64,000 nucleotides of DNA from contig CANLDL010000001.1 in the NCBI GenBank assembly GCA_947489425.1, positions 1,178,001-1,242,000 of the forward strand, read 5' to 3'. Under the pieces are notes generated by a model. The model had not been told where the DNA came from. It did no database searches and saw only the letters and a list, made by a program, of their open reading frames with translations. Numbering within the stretch: the stretch's first letter is position 1; each line of letters begins with the position of its first letter. A program made the position numbers and the translations under genes. This document shows, piece by piece, positions 55,113 to 64,000 of this stretch. Source of the DNA: an uncultured Pseudomonadales bacterium (GTDB taxonomy: Bacteria > Pseudomonadota > Gammaproteobacteria > Pseudomonadales > Cellvibrionaceae).

Positions 55113-56378
55113 TTGCGCCTATTACTGTTATTGCTTGCTTGTCTTTGTGTAAGCCCTGCCTTTTCTAGCACTCAGCGTTACTCGACAGATGCTCTATTTG
55201 AACAATTTTCTCGCTCTATCTTTAAAGTACGCATTATCGATATTAACTCCGGCAGCCAATCGACAATCGGCACCGGTTTTTTAGTAGAAGATGGCAGCTT
55301 GTTAGCCACTAACTTTCATGTGGTTTCTGCATTAGTCAACAAGCCTAATCAGTATCGCGCTGAAATTGACATAGCTGGCGAGACCCACACGCTAGAGATC
55401 GCATCCTTTGATGTTGTCCACGATTTGGCCATACTACAGGCTCCCAACAAAACCATACTTGGCCAAGCATTAACACTGTCGCTCGAGCCACTCAATAAAG
55501 GTCTCACTTTATACTCCATTGGTAACCCCCACGATATTGGCATGACCGTGGTAGATGGCACCTATAACGGCTTAGTGACTCACCGTTTTATTGATTCCAT
55601 CCATTTTAGCGGTGCGATTAATTCAGGCATGAGCGGTGGCCCAACTATTACTGATCGCGGTGACGTCGTCGGGATCAATGTTGCCTCTTCGGGTGATCAG
55701 ATTGGTTTTTTAGTGCCCGTGGATAAACTGGCTAAGTTACTCGCCAACCTAGAGAACAAGACCGGTAAAAGTCAGACACATTATGACTTGATTAGCCAAC
55801 AAATCACTCAATTTAGCGAACAAGCCATAAATGAGCTATTGCAAAAAAACTGGCCACTAGAAAAACTGGCCAATACAAAAGTAGTGGGGCAAATATCGGA
55901 TTCATTATCTTGCTGGGGTGATAGTGATGACAACGAAGACACGCACTTAACAACAGTGTCGAAAGGCTGTAGCAACAAAGACTACATTTATATCAACAGT
56001 AGCTTTACCGTGGGCTCTTTCGAATACGAATACAAACACTTTAGTGCAGATTCATGGAATAGCTTTTCTTTTTATGAGTATATTAATCAGTTTACTGCTA
56101 ACGCAAGGCCAAGTAACCGCTCTCATAAAAGCCACGTCAATAATTATATTTGCCAAAATAACGTGATGGCTGCAACGGATAAAACCTTCGCCAAAAAAAT
56201 CAGCTACTGCGTACGCTCTTATAAACATATTAAAGATTTATACGATACATTTTATATTGCCACCAGTATCGACCGACCGAAGGAAGCCATGATGGAGCAC
56301 TATACTTTATCCGGTGTTACAGAAGCATCTGCTCATCAATTTTTAGAGCGTTTTATGGAGTCTGCATCGTGGCAATAG
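55113..56378 (+). CDS. secreted trypsin-like serine protease
   Basis: A 421-residue exported protein from a TTG start with AAAGGA upstream; signal peptide MRLLLLLLACLCVSPAFS. The catalytic triad of a DegP/trypsin-like domain is visible: His in LLATNFHVVSA, Asp in DVVHDLAILQ, Ser in INSGMSGGPTI. There is no PDZ domain; residues ~235-421 form an unknown Cys-containing region with LSCWGDSDDNEDTH and VNNYICQNN. It overlaps the FHA gene by 10 bp, so the two are coexpressed, and a joint envelope role is likely. Confidence 0.85.
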   Translation: MRLLLLLLACLCVSPAFSSTQRYSTDALFEQFSRSIFKVRIIDINSGSQSTIGTGFLVEDGSLLATNFHVVSALVNKPNQYRAEIDIAGETHTLEIASFDVVHDLAILQAPNKTILGQALTLSLEPLNKGLTLYSIGNPHDIGMTVVDGTYNGLVTHRFIDSIHFSGAINSGMSGGPTITDRGDVVGINVASSGDQIGFLVPVDKLAKLLANLENKTGKSQTHYDLISQQITQFSEQAINELLQKNWPLEKLANTKVVGQISDSLSCWGDSDDNEDTHLTTVSKGCSNKDYIYINSSFTVGSFEYEYKHFSADSWNSFSFYEYINQFTANARPSNRSHKSHVNNYICQNNVMAATDKTFAKKISYCVRSYKHIKDLYDTFYIATSIDRPKEAMMEHYTLSGVTEASAHQFLERFMESASWQ

Positions 56379-57316
56379 TTATAGAAATCATTAACCGCTC
56401 AGGTCACGTACAACACTGCCAAGTGTTCGATAAAGAAAGTATCACAATAGGCCGAGCATATACCAACGATGTCATTATCGCCGACCCTTACATCGACCCA
56501 GTGCATGCCTCTATTAGCATTATAGATGACAACGAGCGAGGATTTTATTTTAGCTGTGATGACCTATCTAGTACTAACGGTATATCTGATAGTAAAGGCC
56601 ATAAACAAGCAGCAACAAGTCACTGGCAAGCAGGACAAGTAGTTAGCCTAGGCAAAACACTGATACGTATTAACTCAACAACAGCGACGGTTCCCACTGC
56701 GGTGCGTTTATCGGCATGGGAGCAAATTAGCGACAGTCTCTCTCGTGCACGCGCTATTATTTTAGTGAGCCTATGTTGTTTATTACTAATTACAGCCGAT
56801 ACCTACTTATCCTCTTTTAGTGTTCAAAACAAAACAGCAGAGTACGCAATCGTTGTTTATTTACTTTTGAGCATTGTAGTTTATGCTGGCATCTTCGCGT
56901 TTTTAGGTAAAGCACTGCGACAGGATAGCCGCTTTTGGCTGTACTATACATTGGTGGGCTTATCGATAATTTTTATCGCTTTATATGACTTATTAGCGGA
57001 CCTTATCTTTTTTAATTTGAACCTAGGCATTAGCCATTGGTTCGATCCCATCATCTATGCACTGGTCATTGCATTATTGGTTTACTTCTCAATTCAATCA
57101 GCATCGTCCTTTAAAGTGTTCACACGTATTGCTATTGCCAGTATTGTTCCTGGTTTGATTATTATTAACTTGGCCATTAATGTGAGTAGGAACAACGAAT
57201 TTAACTGGCGTCCACAATACGATGTGAGTGCGTATTTTCAGCACTTATATTTTGCAAAAAGCGATACCCAACAAGAGGTACTTGATGCGTCCAAAGCACT
57301 TTATCGACAGCAATAG
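56369..57316 (+). CDS. FHA-domain integral membrane protein
   Basis: A 315-residue protein. Residues ~15-85 are a forkhead-associated domain: ITIGRAYTNDVIIADPYIDPVHASIS with the Gly-Arg, Asn and Ser-x-x-His phosphothreonine-binding positions, and SSTNG. Residues ~120-280 hold four or five membrane helices (AIILVSLCCLLLITADTYL, IVVYLLLSIVVYAGIFAFL, IFIALYDLLADLIFF, IIYALVIALLVYFSI, IASIVPGLIIINLAI). The cytosolic FHA probably reads phosphorylation of a partner; no kinase is adjacent. Coupled to the upstream secreted protease. Confidence 0.85.
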   Translation: MAIVIEIINRSGHVQHCQVFDKESITIGRAYTNDVIIADPYIDPVHASISIIDDNERGFYFSCDDLSSTNGISDSKGHKQAATSHWQAGQVVSLGKTLIRINSTTATVPTAVRLSAWEQISDSLSRARAIILVSLCCLLLITADTYLSSFSVQNKTAEYAIVVYLLLSIVVYAGIFAFLGKALRQDSRFWLYYTLVGLSIIFIALYDLLADLIFFNLNLGISHWFDPIIYALVIALLVYFSIQSASSFKVFTRIAIASIVPGLIIINLAINVSRNNEFNWRPQYDVSAYFQHLYFAKSDTQQEVLDASKALYRQQ

Positions 57317-57343
57317 CTTCCATTAAATACAAAGCTAAAATAC

Positions 57344-57386
57344 AAAAGCCACATCAATATTAAAAAATTGATGTGGCTTTTATTTT
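57344..57386. terminator. bidirectional terminator between convergent genes
   Basis: Perfect 15-bp arms 57344-57358 and 57367-57381, with T-rich tails on both strands, lie between the FHA gene (+) and the von Willebrand gene (-). Confidence 0.88.
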
Positions 57387-57406
57387 CAAAGAATACTTTA
57401 AACAGC

Positions 57407-59563
57407 TTATTTAATCAGGCTTGCAGTTTTTGCCGAGCGCACTAGCTGTATAAATTCAGTACGATAGCCAAATATATCTGCGCCTTTATTTGCTTGTGCC
57501 GCGCTAATAACATCGTCGTAACCATAGTTATTTAAGTACTTACCGCCCTTTAATAATTGTGCAAAACCTGCCACTGCACCGGCAAATTCCGCCTCTTGCG
57601 CAAGCTCTTTTGTAGCGACTTGATCAGTAGAAATAGCCTGAGAAATCAATGTTGATTTATCCGATGTTGGCAATTTATAACGCACTTTTACAAAACCGTA
57701 CTCGCTTATTGCCGAGCTTACCGGTGCATCTATTTGTACTGCTTTCGTTGCACCATCCTGATAGCGCAATGAATCAATGGACTGACTAACACCTGCACCC
57801 TTGGGTGTTATTTCATAAATAGCTGTCACCGTATGGCCTGCACCAATATCACCAGCATCTACCTTATCGTTGTTAAAATCTTCACGATTAAGATGGCGTG
57901 TCTCATAGCCCACCAATCGATACTCAGATACCGTACTTGGGTTAAACTCTACTTGGATCTTTACATCTTTAGCAATGGGAAATAAAGTGGATGTTGCCTC
58001 GTCAATCAATACTTTTTGTGCCTCGCGAACCGAGTCAATATAAGCAGCAATACCGTTACCATTTTGCGCTAATGCCTGCATGAGTTGATCGTTATAATTA
58101 CCTTGCCCAAAGCCTAAGACTGAAAGAAAAACCCCTTGCTCGCGCTTACGCTCAACAAAACCCTTTAATTCTTCGCTATTGCGAATACCAACATTAAAAT
58201 CACCATCGGTTGCCAGAATAATACGATTGACGGCCTCTTTATTAAAATTAGCCTCGGCTAATTGGTAAGCAAGCTTAATACCTTGTCCACCAGCAGTGGA
58301 GCCACCTGCATTTAAACGATTGAGTGCATTTAAAATCGTTTGCTTATCTTTAGCGGGTGTTGGCGCTAACACTTGGCCGGCCGCACCAGCATATACTGCA
58401 ATTGCGATAGTATCCTCTGGATGTAGCGTATCGAGTAACATACTCATCGACTGTTTAACTAGCGGTAGTTTATCAGCACTATTCATCGAGCCCGAGACAT
58501 CGAGTAATAATACTAAATTACTACGCGGTTGTTCTGCGCGCGGAATATCGTAACCTTTGACACCAATATGTACGAGCTTTTTACCGCTATTCCAAGGCGA
58601 GGGCTGTACAGTAATCGATGGCTTAAATGGCTCCGCCTTTGTCTCAGCTAAAGGATAGTTATAATCAAAATAATTTACCATCTCCTCAATACGTACCGCA
58701 GATTTTTGAGGAAACACCCCTTGGTTTAATTGACGACGAACAAAACTATAAGAGGCAGTATCAACATCGATAGAAAAAGTCGATACGGGCTCTTCACTCA
58801 CTAATTTAATGGGGTTGGCTTCAACACTCTCAAACTTATCTCTGCCTTCTTCGTTATAACCTTGAGGAGGAAGAATATCAGGCGCTTGGATAGGAGAAGA
58901 GCTAATTGCTAACAGTTTTTGACTATCAGCTTTTATTTCTACAGATGCAGCCGCCCCTGCTTCTGTATTAAGGCGCTTGTTTTTTACTGGTGCAGCACTT
59001 TGTACCAAGGGTTGTATTTGGCTAGTATCACTAGTAATTTCAAAAAGTTCAGGCTCACTAACTACAGGCGCTGTTGTTGCTATTCTCTTCTCGACCTCTG
59101 CACGTAACCTAGCTTGATCCTTAGATTCTCTACCAAGCTCTTTTTTCTTTTCCGCAAAGCTTAAGGGTTGCTCCTCCAAGTGCACGCTTTCATCAACAGT
59201 CATCGATGTTGGATCAATAGGTGCTTGGTAGGTTTGCTGAAAAATTAGCGTACCCATCACTGCAACCGACAATGTTGCCACACCAGAATAAAATAATTTG
59301 TTATTAAGTGCTTTCATAATACTCATCCTACTAGCTGTTAAAAAGTTGCTAATAGGACGAGGGAGAAAACTAAATCCTTGGGTATTTTTTTTGTTATTTT
59401 TTTCGATGTTTCTCTTAACACTATTTTTCACATTATGCTGCTGATTGAATTCAGCCATGGCTAAATTCATCGCTCGCTTTTTAGCATTTTTATCACTAGG
59501 GGGAGAATCCATATCGGATAATAACTTTTCTAAAGAGTCGGGTGATTGATCATCTTTCATCAT
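57407..59563 (-). CDS. YfbK-type von Willebrand factor A protein with membrane anchor, ECF-sigma partner
   Basis: 718 residues. An N-terminal cytosolic segment (~1-85, starting MMKDDQSPDSLEKLLSDMD), one membrane helix (LFYSGVATLSVAVMGTLIF), a low-complexity linker, then the YfbK family core: VSTFSIDVDTASYSFVRRQL, the VWA domain with MIDAS LLLDVSGSMNSADK, ATDGDFNVG, and a C-terminal DUF3520 region (SEYGFVKVRYKLP, ELAQEAEFAGAVAGFAQLLK). The ATG overlaps the sigma factor stop by four bases, so the cytosolic segment may act like an anti-sigma domain; that is inference. Confidence 0.88.
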   Translation of the reverse strand: MMKDDQSPDSLEKLLSDMDSPPSDKNAKKRAMNLAMAEFNQQHNVKNSVKRNIEKNNKKNTQGFSFLPRPISNFLTASRMSIMKALNNKLFYSGVATLSVAVMGTLIFQQTYQAPIDPTSMTVDESVHLEEQPLSFAEKKKELGRESKDQARLRAEVEKRIATTAPVVSEPELFEITSDTSQIQPLVQSAAPVKNKRLNTEAGAAASVEIKADSQKLLAISSSPIQAPDILPPQGYNEEGRDKFESVEANPIKLVSEEPVSTFSIDVDTASYSFVRRQLNQGVFPQKSAVRIEEMVNYFDYNYPLAETKAEPFKPSITVQPSPWNSGKKLVHIGVKGYDIPRAEQPRSNLVLLLDVSGSMNSADKLPLVKQSMSMLLDTLHPEDTIAIAVYAGAAGQVLAPTPAKDKQTILNALNRLNAGGSTAGGQGIKLAYQLAEANFNKEAVNRIILATDGDFNVGIRNSEELKGFVERKREQGVFLSVLGFGQGNYNDQLMQALAQNGNGIAAYIDSVREAQKVLIDEATSTLFPIAKDVKIQVEFNPSTVSEYRLVGYETRHLNREDFNNDKVDAGDIGAGHTVTAIYEITPKGAGVSQSIDSLRYQDGATKAVQIDAPVSSAISEYGFVKVRYKLPTSDKSTLISQAISTDQVATKELAQEAEFAGAVAGFAQLLKGGKYLNNYGYDDVISAAQANKGADIFGYRTEFIQLVRSAKTASLIK

Positions 59564-60096
59564 ATGTCCTGCCCAAATTGAGACTGGAATTTTTTACGCA
59601 CTTCATGCAATCGCCAAGAAATTGTGCTTTCTTTTACGCCTAAAATGGTGGCAACTTCGGCATGAGTAAAGCCCTCTGCATGTACGAGTAATACGGTTTC
59701 TTTCATGCCGTCGGCAAAATGTTCAAGGGAGTGCAATAACTGGCGAATAAGAATAGGCTTATCGGGCTCATCTTTATACGGTACATCTATCGTCTGATCT
59801 GCATCTGTATTAGGGCTGTCTGATTGATGTCTAGCCTGTGATTTTTGCCAATCCTTTGCACAGTTGATTACTAGACGATACAACCAACTGCTAAAATTCG
59901 ACTCAAACCGAAATTGTCCCAAACTACGTGCTAATTTAATACAGGCCTGCTGCGCCACATCCTCGGCATCTTCACGACTACCACACCATTTAAATGCAAA
60001 ACGAAATATCGTGTCATAGTAGCTATCAAGCAGACACTCAAAAGCCTCGGCATTACCCGCTTGCGCTTGCTTAATTAGTTGCTCATCACTCTGCAT
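59560..60096 (-). CDS. ECF-family RNA polymerase sigma factor
   Basis: A 178-residue sigma-70 group IV protein. Region 2: YYDTIFRFAFKWCGSREDAEDVAQQACIKL in two blocks, FSSWLYRLVINCAKDWQKS. Region 4: MKETVLLVHAEGFTHAEVA and ILGVKESTISWRLHEVRKKF, a typical helix-turn-helix. It lacks regions 1 and 3. It is translationally coupled to the membrane-anchored VWA protein, the usual place of an anti-sigma factor. The signal and regulon are unknown. Confidence 0.92.
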   Translation of the reverse strand: MQSDEQLIKQAQAGNAEAFECLLDSYYDTIFRFAFKWCGSREDAEDVAQQACIKLARSLGQFRFESNFSSWLYRLVINCAKDWQKSQARHQSDSPNTDADQTIDVPYKDEPDKPILIRQLLHSLEHFADGMKETVLLVHAEGFTHAEVATILGVKESTISWRLHEVRKKFQSQFGQDI

Positions 60097-60383
60097 AATC
60101 GAGATTTGCGTTCATTCCTGATCAAGAATAAAGGTTAATAGTGATTAGACGACACAAATGTGTAAATACTTGGAAAAAAATTGGGAAAGTCAGTATTTTT
60201 ATAAAACATGCTCGTTTAGCACAAAAGAAGGCTGCAAAATAAACAGACGCTCAAGAGTATTTATTACTCATCAATAAAATAACATTAAGGATGCCTCATG
60301 CACACTATGAAATCTAACGTGTTGTTATTTTAGTTTTAAAGCTCACCATACCTTGTTACAACATTGCTCTGTGGCACAGCGCC

Positions 60384-61559
60384 TTAATCACTTAATGATT
60401 TAATTGCCTGCTCCAGCCCAGCAAGTGTTAATGGGTACATTTCGTTATCGACTAACTGCTGGGTCATTTCGATGCTGGGCGTATAATGCCAGTAATGTTT
60501 ATCGACGGGATTGAGCCATACCACTTTGTTAAATTGGGCCGTTAGTCTTTGCATCCAAACATAGCCAGGCTCGTCGTTCATGTGCTCGACACTCCCATAA
60601 GGATGAGAAATTTCATAAGGCGACATGGAGGCATCGCCAATAAAAATAACTTTATAATCACTACCATAGGTGTGTAAAACATCTTCTAAAGCAATATGCT
60701 CCGTATGTCGGCGTAAATTGTCTTGCCATACTCTTTCATAAATAAAATTATGAAAATAATAGTACTCTAAATGTTTAAACTCGGTTTTACAGGCAGAAAA
60801 TAACTCTTCGCAGGTATGAATAAACGGATCCATCGAGCCGCCAACATCTAAAAACAGCAACACCTTTACAGTATTGTGGCGCTCAGGCACCATTTTAATA
60901 TCCAGTAGCCCGGCATTTTTTGCGGTAGAACTAATAGTATCGTCGATATTTAGCTCTTCATCGGCGCCAGCTCGGGCAAATTTACGTAATTTTCTTAAGG
61001 CGACTTTTAGATTGCGAGTACCTAATTCAACGCTGTCATCTAAATCTTTAAAGGTGCGCTTTTCCCACACTTTTGCCGCACTCTTGTTACGGCTCTCGCC
61101 GCCCACTCGAATACCTTCTGGGTGATAACCACTATGACCAAAGGGTGAGGTGCCACCGGTACCAATCCATTTACTACCGCCGGCGTGGCGCTCTTGTTGC
61201 TCTTTTAAGCGCTCTTTAAACGTCTCTAATAATTTCTCAAGGCCACCCAGTGATTTAATCTCGGCCTTTTCTTGCTCACTTAAGTGCTTCATAAACTCAG
61301 CGCGCAACCAATCCTCAGGGATCATAGCCTCTAAAAGATCATCGATACTTTCTAATTCATTAAAGTAAGCACCAAAGGCTTTATCAAAACGGTCAAAGTA
61401 TTTTTCATCCTTAATTAAGCACAATCTAGCCAGTAAATAAAAGTCATCTACACTACCAAAAGCCAGCTTTTTTTCCATGGCTTGTAACAGGTGCAGTAAT
61501 TCCTTGATCGAAACTGGTAGCTCCAATTTTTTTAGAGTAAAGAAAAAGTCAATTAGCAT
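60384..61559 (-). CDS. CoxE-like VWA-domain protein, partner of MoxR ATPase
   Basis: 391 residues. N-terminal helical part (FFFTLKKLELPVSIKELLHLL, FDKAFGAYF) and a Lys/Glu-rich middle with GTGGTSPFGHSGYHPEG. The C-terminal VWA-like domain has the metal site VLLFLDVGGSMDPFIH, KVIFIGDASMSPYE and GYVWMQRLTAQFNKVVWLNP. This is the pattern of CoxE/YehP-type proteins that work with MoxR AAA+ ATPases in metal-cofactor insertion or complex assembly. It lies 41 bp after the MoxR gene. The enzyme they mature is not in the window. Confidence 0.88.
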   Translation of the reverse strand: MLIDFFFTLKKLELPVSIKELLHLLQAMEKKLAFGSVDDFYLLARLCLIKDEKYFDRFDKAFGAYFNELESIDDLLEAMIPEDWLRAEFMKHLSEQEKAEIKSLGGLEKLLETFKERLKEQQERHAGGSKWIGTGGTSPFGHSGYHPEGIRVGGESRNKSAAKVWEKRTFKDLDDSVELGTRNLKVALRKLRKFARAGADEELNIDDTISSTAKNAGLLDIKMVPERHNTVKVLLFLDVGGSMDPFIHTCEELFSACKTEFKHLEYYYFHNFIYERVWQDNLRRHTEHIALEDVLHTYGSDYKVIFIGDASMSPYEISHPYGSVEHMNDEPGYVWMQRLTAQFNKVVWLNPVDKHYWHYTPSIEMTQQLVDNEMYPLTLAGLEQAIKSLSD

Positions 61560-61600
61560 AATATAAAGCCAGCCATTGGGTGATGATAATCATGGCTTGC

Positions 61601-62443
61601 TTACGAGCCTCTTTTAATCATAAACGCTAATTTTTGTAGTAGATGAACATCTTGTTCGTTTTTGAGTAGCGCGCCGTAAAGAGGAGGTATTGCCTTGCTT
61701 GGGTCACGTTCTTTTAAAGCCTTCTCTGACATGTCATCGGCCAATAATAATTTTAACCAATCAATAAGTTCTGAGGTGGATGGCTTTTTCTTTAAGCCAC
61801 GGGTTTCGCGTACTTGAAAAAACACATCTAAAGCTTCTTTGAGCAGTGAGGCTTTTAAATCGGGAAAGTGGACATTAACGATTTCCTGCATTGTTGCTTT
61901 ATCTGGGAACTGTATGTAGTGGAAAAAACAACGTCGTAAAAAGGCATCTGGTAGCTCTTTTTCGTTGTTACTCGTAATAATGATAATTGGACGATTAACC
62001 GCTTTTATCGTCTCCCCTGTCTCATAAACAAAAAACTCCATTTTATCGAGCTCTTGAAGCAAATCGTTAGGGAATTCAATATCGGCTTTATCAATCTCGT
62101 CAATTAATAATACAACCTGCTCTTTAGCTGCAAAAGCCTCCCACAGCTTACCTTGTTTAATGTAGTTTTTTATATCGTGTACTTTATCATCACCCAATTG
62201 TGAGTCACGTAGTCGGGATACAGCATCGTACTCATACAAACCCTGGTGTGCTTTAGTGGTCGACTTAATGTGCCACTGCACTAACGTCATACCTAAGGCA
62301 GAGGCCACCTCTTCAGCTAGCATAGTTTTGCCCGTACCCGGCTCACCTTTAATCAATAAAGGTCGCTCTAGCACTCTTGCCGCATTAACGGCCATTTGCA
62401 GCTCTTCTGTCGCGATGTAATTTTTGGTACCCGTAAAACTCAT
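61601..62443 (-). CDS. MoxR-family AAA+ ATPase
   Basis: A 280-residue ATPase of the APE2220/CoxD-like MoxR branch. Walker A GEPGTGKTMLAEEVA near residue 36, Walker B VVLLIDEIDKAD, sensor 1 IIITSNNEKELPDAFLRRCFFHY with the arginine finger, and a lid domain with SELIDWLKLLL. Acts as a chaperone-like ATPase together with the CoxE-like VWA protein directly downstream. Confidence 0.93.
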   Translation of the reverse strand: MSFTGTKNYIATEELQMAVNAARVLERPLLIKGEPGTGKTMLAEEVASALGMTLVQWHIKSTTKAHQGLYEYDAVSRLRDSQLGDDKVHDIKNYIKQGKLWEAFAAKEQVVLLIDEIDKADIEFPNDLLQELDKMEFFVYETGETIKAVNRPIIIITSNNEKELPDAFLRRCFFHYIQFPDKATMQEIVNVHFPDLKASLLKEALDVFFQVRETRGLKKKPSTSELIDWLKLLLADDMSEKALKERDPSKAIPPLYGALLKNEQDVHLLQKLAFMIKRGS

Positions 62444-62655
62444 AAAACCCTCAAAATAGTCAAACTCAATGTGATGCGCATATTACCATAAAGCTTTTGA
62501 GTGTTTTTAGGCACGAGCGTATACCAGTGACAACTTAAAAAAGAGAAGTAATGTTATCTACACTTAGCAGGATTATTTGTAGACCAAAGGTGCCACTATA
62601 TAAAAAATCGCAAACAACCTAACGTGCGGAGTAAATTATTGAACCCACTTATATA

Positions 62656-63360
62656 TTATTGTTTGGATATTTCAGCAATGTATTGAGAGCGTATTTCTGC
62701 AATAAGACCCTCCTCTTCCATCTCTTTTAGCACCTTGACTAATTTCGGAACTACATCCGCATTCTTCTTATGCAGATAATGAAATAGAGGGTATGTTTGA
62801 AGTGTGCTCTGATAGGTTTGGTTATTTTCTTCTTTTATAAAATCTAAAACGAGCGGTATGCTCGTAAGACGAGCAATGATAATGACATCGCATCGATTTT
62901 TACCGAGCATGCCAAAAAGTTGCTTATTTGAATTGACACTAATAGTATCAAACTCACGCGTTCCAGCTTCGGCAAACTTAACACCATTACGGATGCACGT
63001 GCGATGACTAGACAGGCTCTCCCATTTATCAATAGATAAATCTTTTTGTGTGGTAATTGCAACGCCTTCCATAATACCAATAGGAATTGGAACCATAATT
63101 AAGTTTTTGTACTTTAAATGAACATTTTTAATACGGTACAATTCTCCGTCTACTTTACCTTCATTAGCGCCGTATATTGCTCTTTCTGCGGGTAAATCTA
63201 CCGCTACCATATCTATTCCTAAGCGATCGTAGGCCACCTTTAAAACACGTTTACTAATAGTTGCATAGGATGATTTTTCAATAGCAGTAAACTCCATGAC
63301 ATCTTGCGCCTGTAAAAGGCTTGCACTTAGTAATAAAGAAATAAAAATTAAATTTTTCAT
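62656..63360 (-). CDS. periplasmic solute-binding-type protein (SBP_bac_3-like)
   Basis: 234 residues with a signal peptide (MKNLIFISLLLSASLLQAQ). The mature part follows the family 3 binding-protein pattern in a short form: VLKVAYDRLGIDMVAVDLPAERA, a hinge SIDKWESLSSHRTCIRNGVKFAEAG and GKNRCDVIIIARL. Similar in type and layout to the gene at 15248, although the sequences differ. No permease or ATPase is next to it; the gene on its other side begins a membrane sensor. A sensory or orphan role is possible. Confidence 0.75.
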   Translation of the reverse strand: MKNLIFISLLLSASLLQAQDVMEFTAIEKSSYATISKRVLKVAYDRLGIDMVAVDLPAERAIYGANEGKVDGELYRIKNVHLKYKNLIMVPIPIGIMEGVAITTQKDLSIDKWESLSSHRTCIRNGVKFAEAGTREFDTISVNSNKQLFGMLGKNRCDVIIIARLTSIPLVLDFIKEENNQTYQSTLQTYPLFHYLHKKNADVVPKLVKVLKEMEEEGLIAEIRSQYIAEISKQ

Positions 63361-63758
63361 AATCGTTAACTCTAATGAAAATTTGAGAGGTGTCTAAAAT
63401 AAATATTACTACAAGTTTGCAATAATGCCACCGATAACTAGGTTATTCTCAAATCGATAACACAATGGGTACGTGAGGCTGTGCCCCCTTAAAACTCGCT
63501 TAGAAGAAGCATTTACTGCTATCAGACTATTGCCATAAGCCACTGATATTATTAAATAATCTCCAATAAAGCTCACAGCTATATTGTCAAAACTTGAAGA
63601 CAAGGGCTAATCCGGCTTACTATAAGTCTATTAGTTTGCCAGATAACTGGTTAATGTCGAAGGAAATGACCGCTAAAGAAGTTTCCCAACAAATATAAGT
63701 ACACCTTAAGGCCTCTATATTTATAAGCTATAGGCCTTTGTTGACGACATAAAACAAT
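63361..63758. other. 398-bp divergent region, no gene supported
   Basis: Lies between the binding-protein gene (-) and the partial sensor gene (+). A 64-codon minus-strand frame (63603-63409) starts at TTG without a clear ribosome site and has no recognisable pattern. Nothing else was seen. Confidence 0.4.
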
Positions 63759-64000
63759 ATGAAAAATAAATCGCCAAGTCATAATCGCATCGCCAAAAAA
63801 TTGGTGCTTGGCATCATCTTGATTAGCTCTTTACTCACAGTTATTACCACATCTATACAACTGTATTTTGATTATCGACAATCTGTTAATACCATTCACG
63901 AAAATTTAAGTACGATCGAATTAAGCGCTGTACCTAGCATTGTTAATGATGTTTGGGTATTGGATAACAATCAAATTCAGACTCAACTTGATAGTTTAGT
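63759..64000 (+). CDS. membrane sensor protein, N-terminal fragment
   Basis: The ATG at 63759 opens a frame still running at the window end (about 80 residues visible). MKNKSPSHNRIAKKLVLGIILISSLLTVITTSIQLYFDY gives a basic cytosolic start and one membrane helix, followed by a helical periplasmic segment ending VNDVWVLDNNQIQTQLDSL. This start is typical of sensor kinases or diguanylate cyclases with a periplasmic sensor. The output domain lies outside the window. No strong ribosome binding site was seen. Confidence 0.65.
   Translation, partial: MKNKSPSHNRIAKKLVLGIILISSLLTVITTSIQLYFDYRQSVNTIHENLSTIELSAVPSIVNDVWVLDNNQIQTQLDSL

Noticed and set aside
63409..63603. 64-codon minus-strand frame with TTG start
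   Set aside because: No clear ribosome binding site or pattern; kept as unexplained intergenic sequence.

Overview
The window reads as chromosome of a Gram-negative gammaproteobacterium, probably marine and near the Cellvibrionales/Pseudomonadales. The evidence is moderate to low GC, outer-membrane porin and lipoprotein genes, an rnfABCDGE operon directly behind metG with apbC and dcd nearby (a neighbourhood also known from Pseudomonas), Pseudomonas-type isocitrate lyase and malate synthase G, and a RocS/RocR-like signalling pair. No rRNA, tRNA, CRISPR array or complete insertion sequence was seen.

Layout. 1-6.5 kb: an M15 peptidase cut by the window edge, a MATE exporter, a lipoprotein and a small unknown gene, then dcd, a DUF427 gene, apbC/mrp and sodC. 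7-15.1 kb: metG and the complete Rnf complex, an ion-pumping ferredoxin:NAD oxidoreductase. 15.2-21 kb: a signalling island with a solute-binding-type periplasmic protein, a REC-EAL phosphodiesterase and a 1219-residue BvgS/RocS-like hybrid kinase. 21-27.7 kb: xthA, a small membrane protein with an L7/L12-like domain, a RoxA-like JmjC oxygenase, a secreted phytase/esterase-like protein, a porin and a YaiI-family gene.

28-38.4 kb is the accessory heart of the window. It is a minus-strand operon-like array of an orphan TssB-like sheath subunit, a LysM/peptidoglycan-binding protein, a 996-residue VasX-like type VI effector, and then alternating copies of a two-helix membrane protein (putative immunity, DUF6708-like) and free-standing copies of the last ~104 residues of the effector. 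The array decays with distance from the effector: the third immunity-like copy is broken by loss of one A in an A10 tract that both intact copies retain, and the last tail copy is frameshifted, truncated and carries a short repeat insertion. No other type VI structural gene is present, so the apparatus must be encoded elsewhere.

38.9-48.4 kb: a secreted MsrA, a DUF3179 protein, then a glyoxylate-shunt locus in which an ScfR/RamB-type regulator is divergent from malate synthase G (glcB), followed by isocitrate lyase (aceA) with a long structured leader. Behind aceA lies a ~380 bp imperfect repeat tract and a possible ADP-ribosyltransferase-fold protein. 48.5-64 kb: a chemoreceptor fused to PilZ, a likely operon leuA - holD-like - rimI - EamA transporter, a secreted trypsin-like protease overlapping an FHA membrane protein, an ECF sigma factor coupled to a YfbK-type von Willebrand protein, a MoxR ATPase with its CoxE-like partner, a periplasmic binding protein and the beginning of a membrane sensor protein.

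Family names come from reading motifs and remembered family features, not from database searches.
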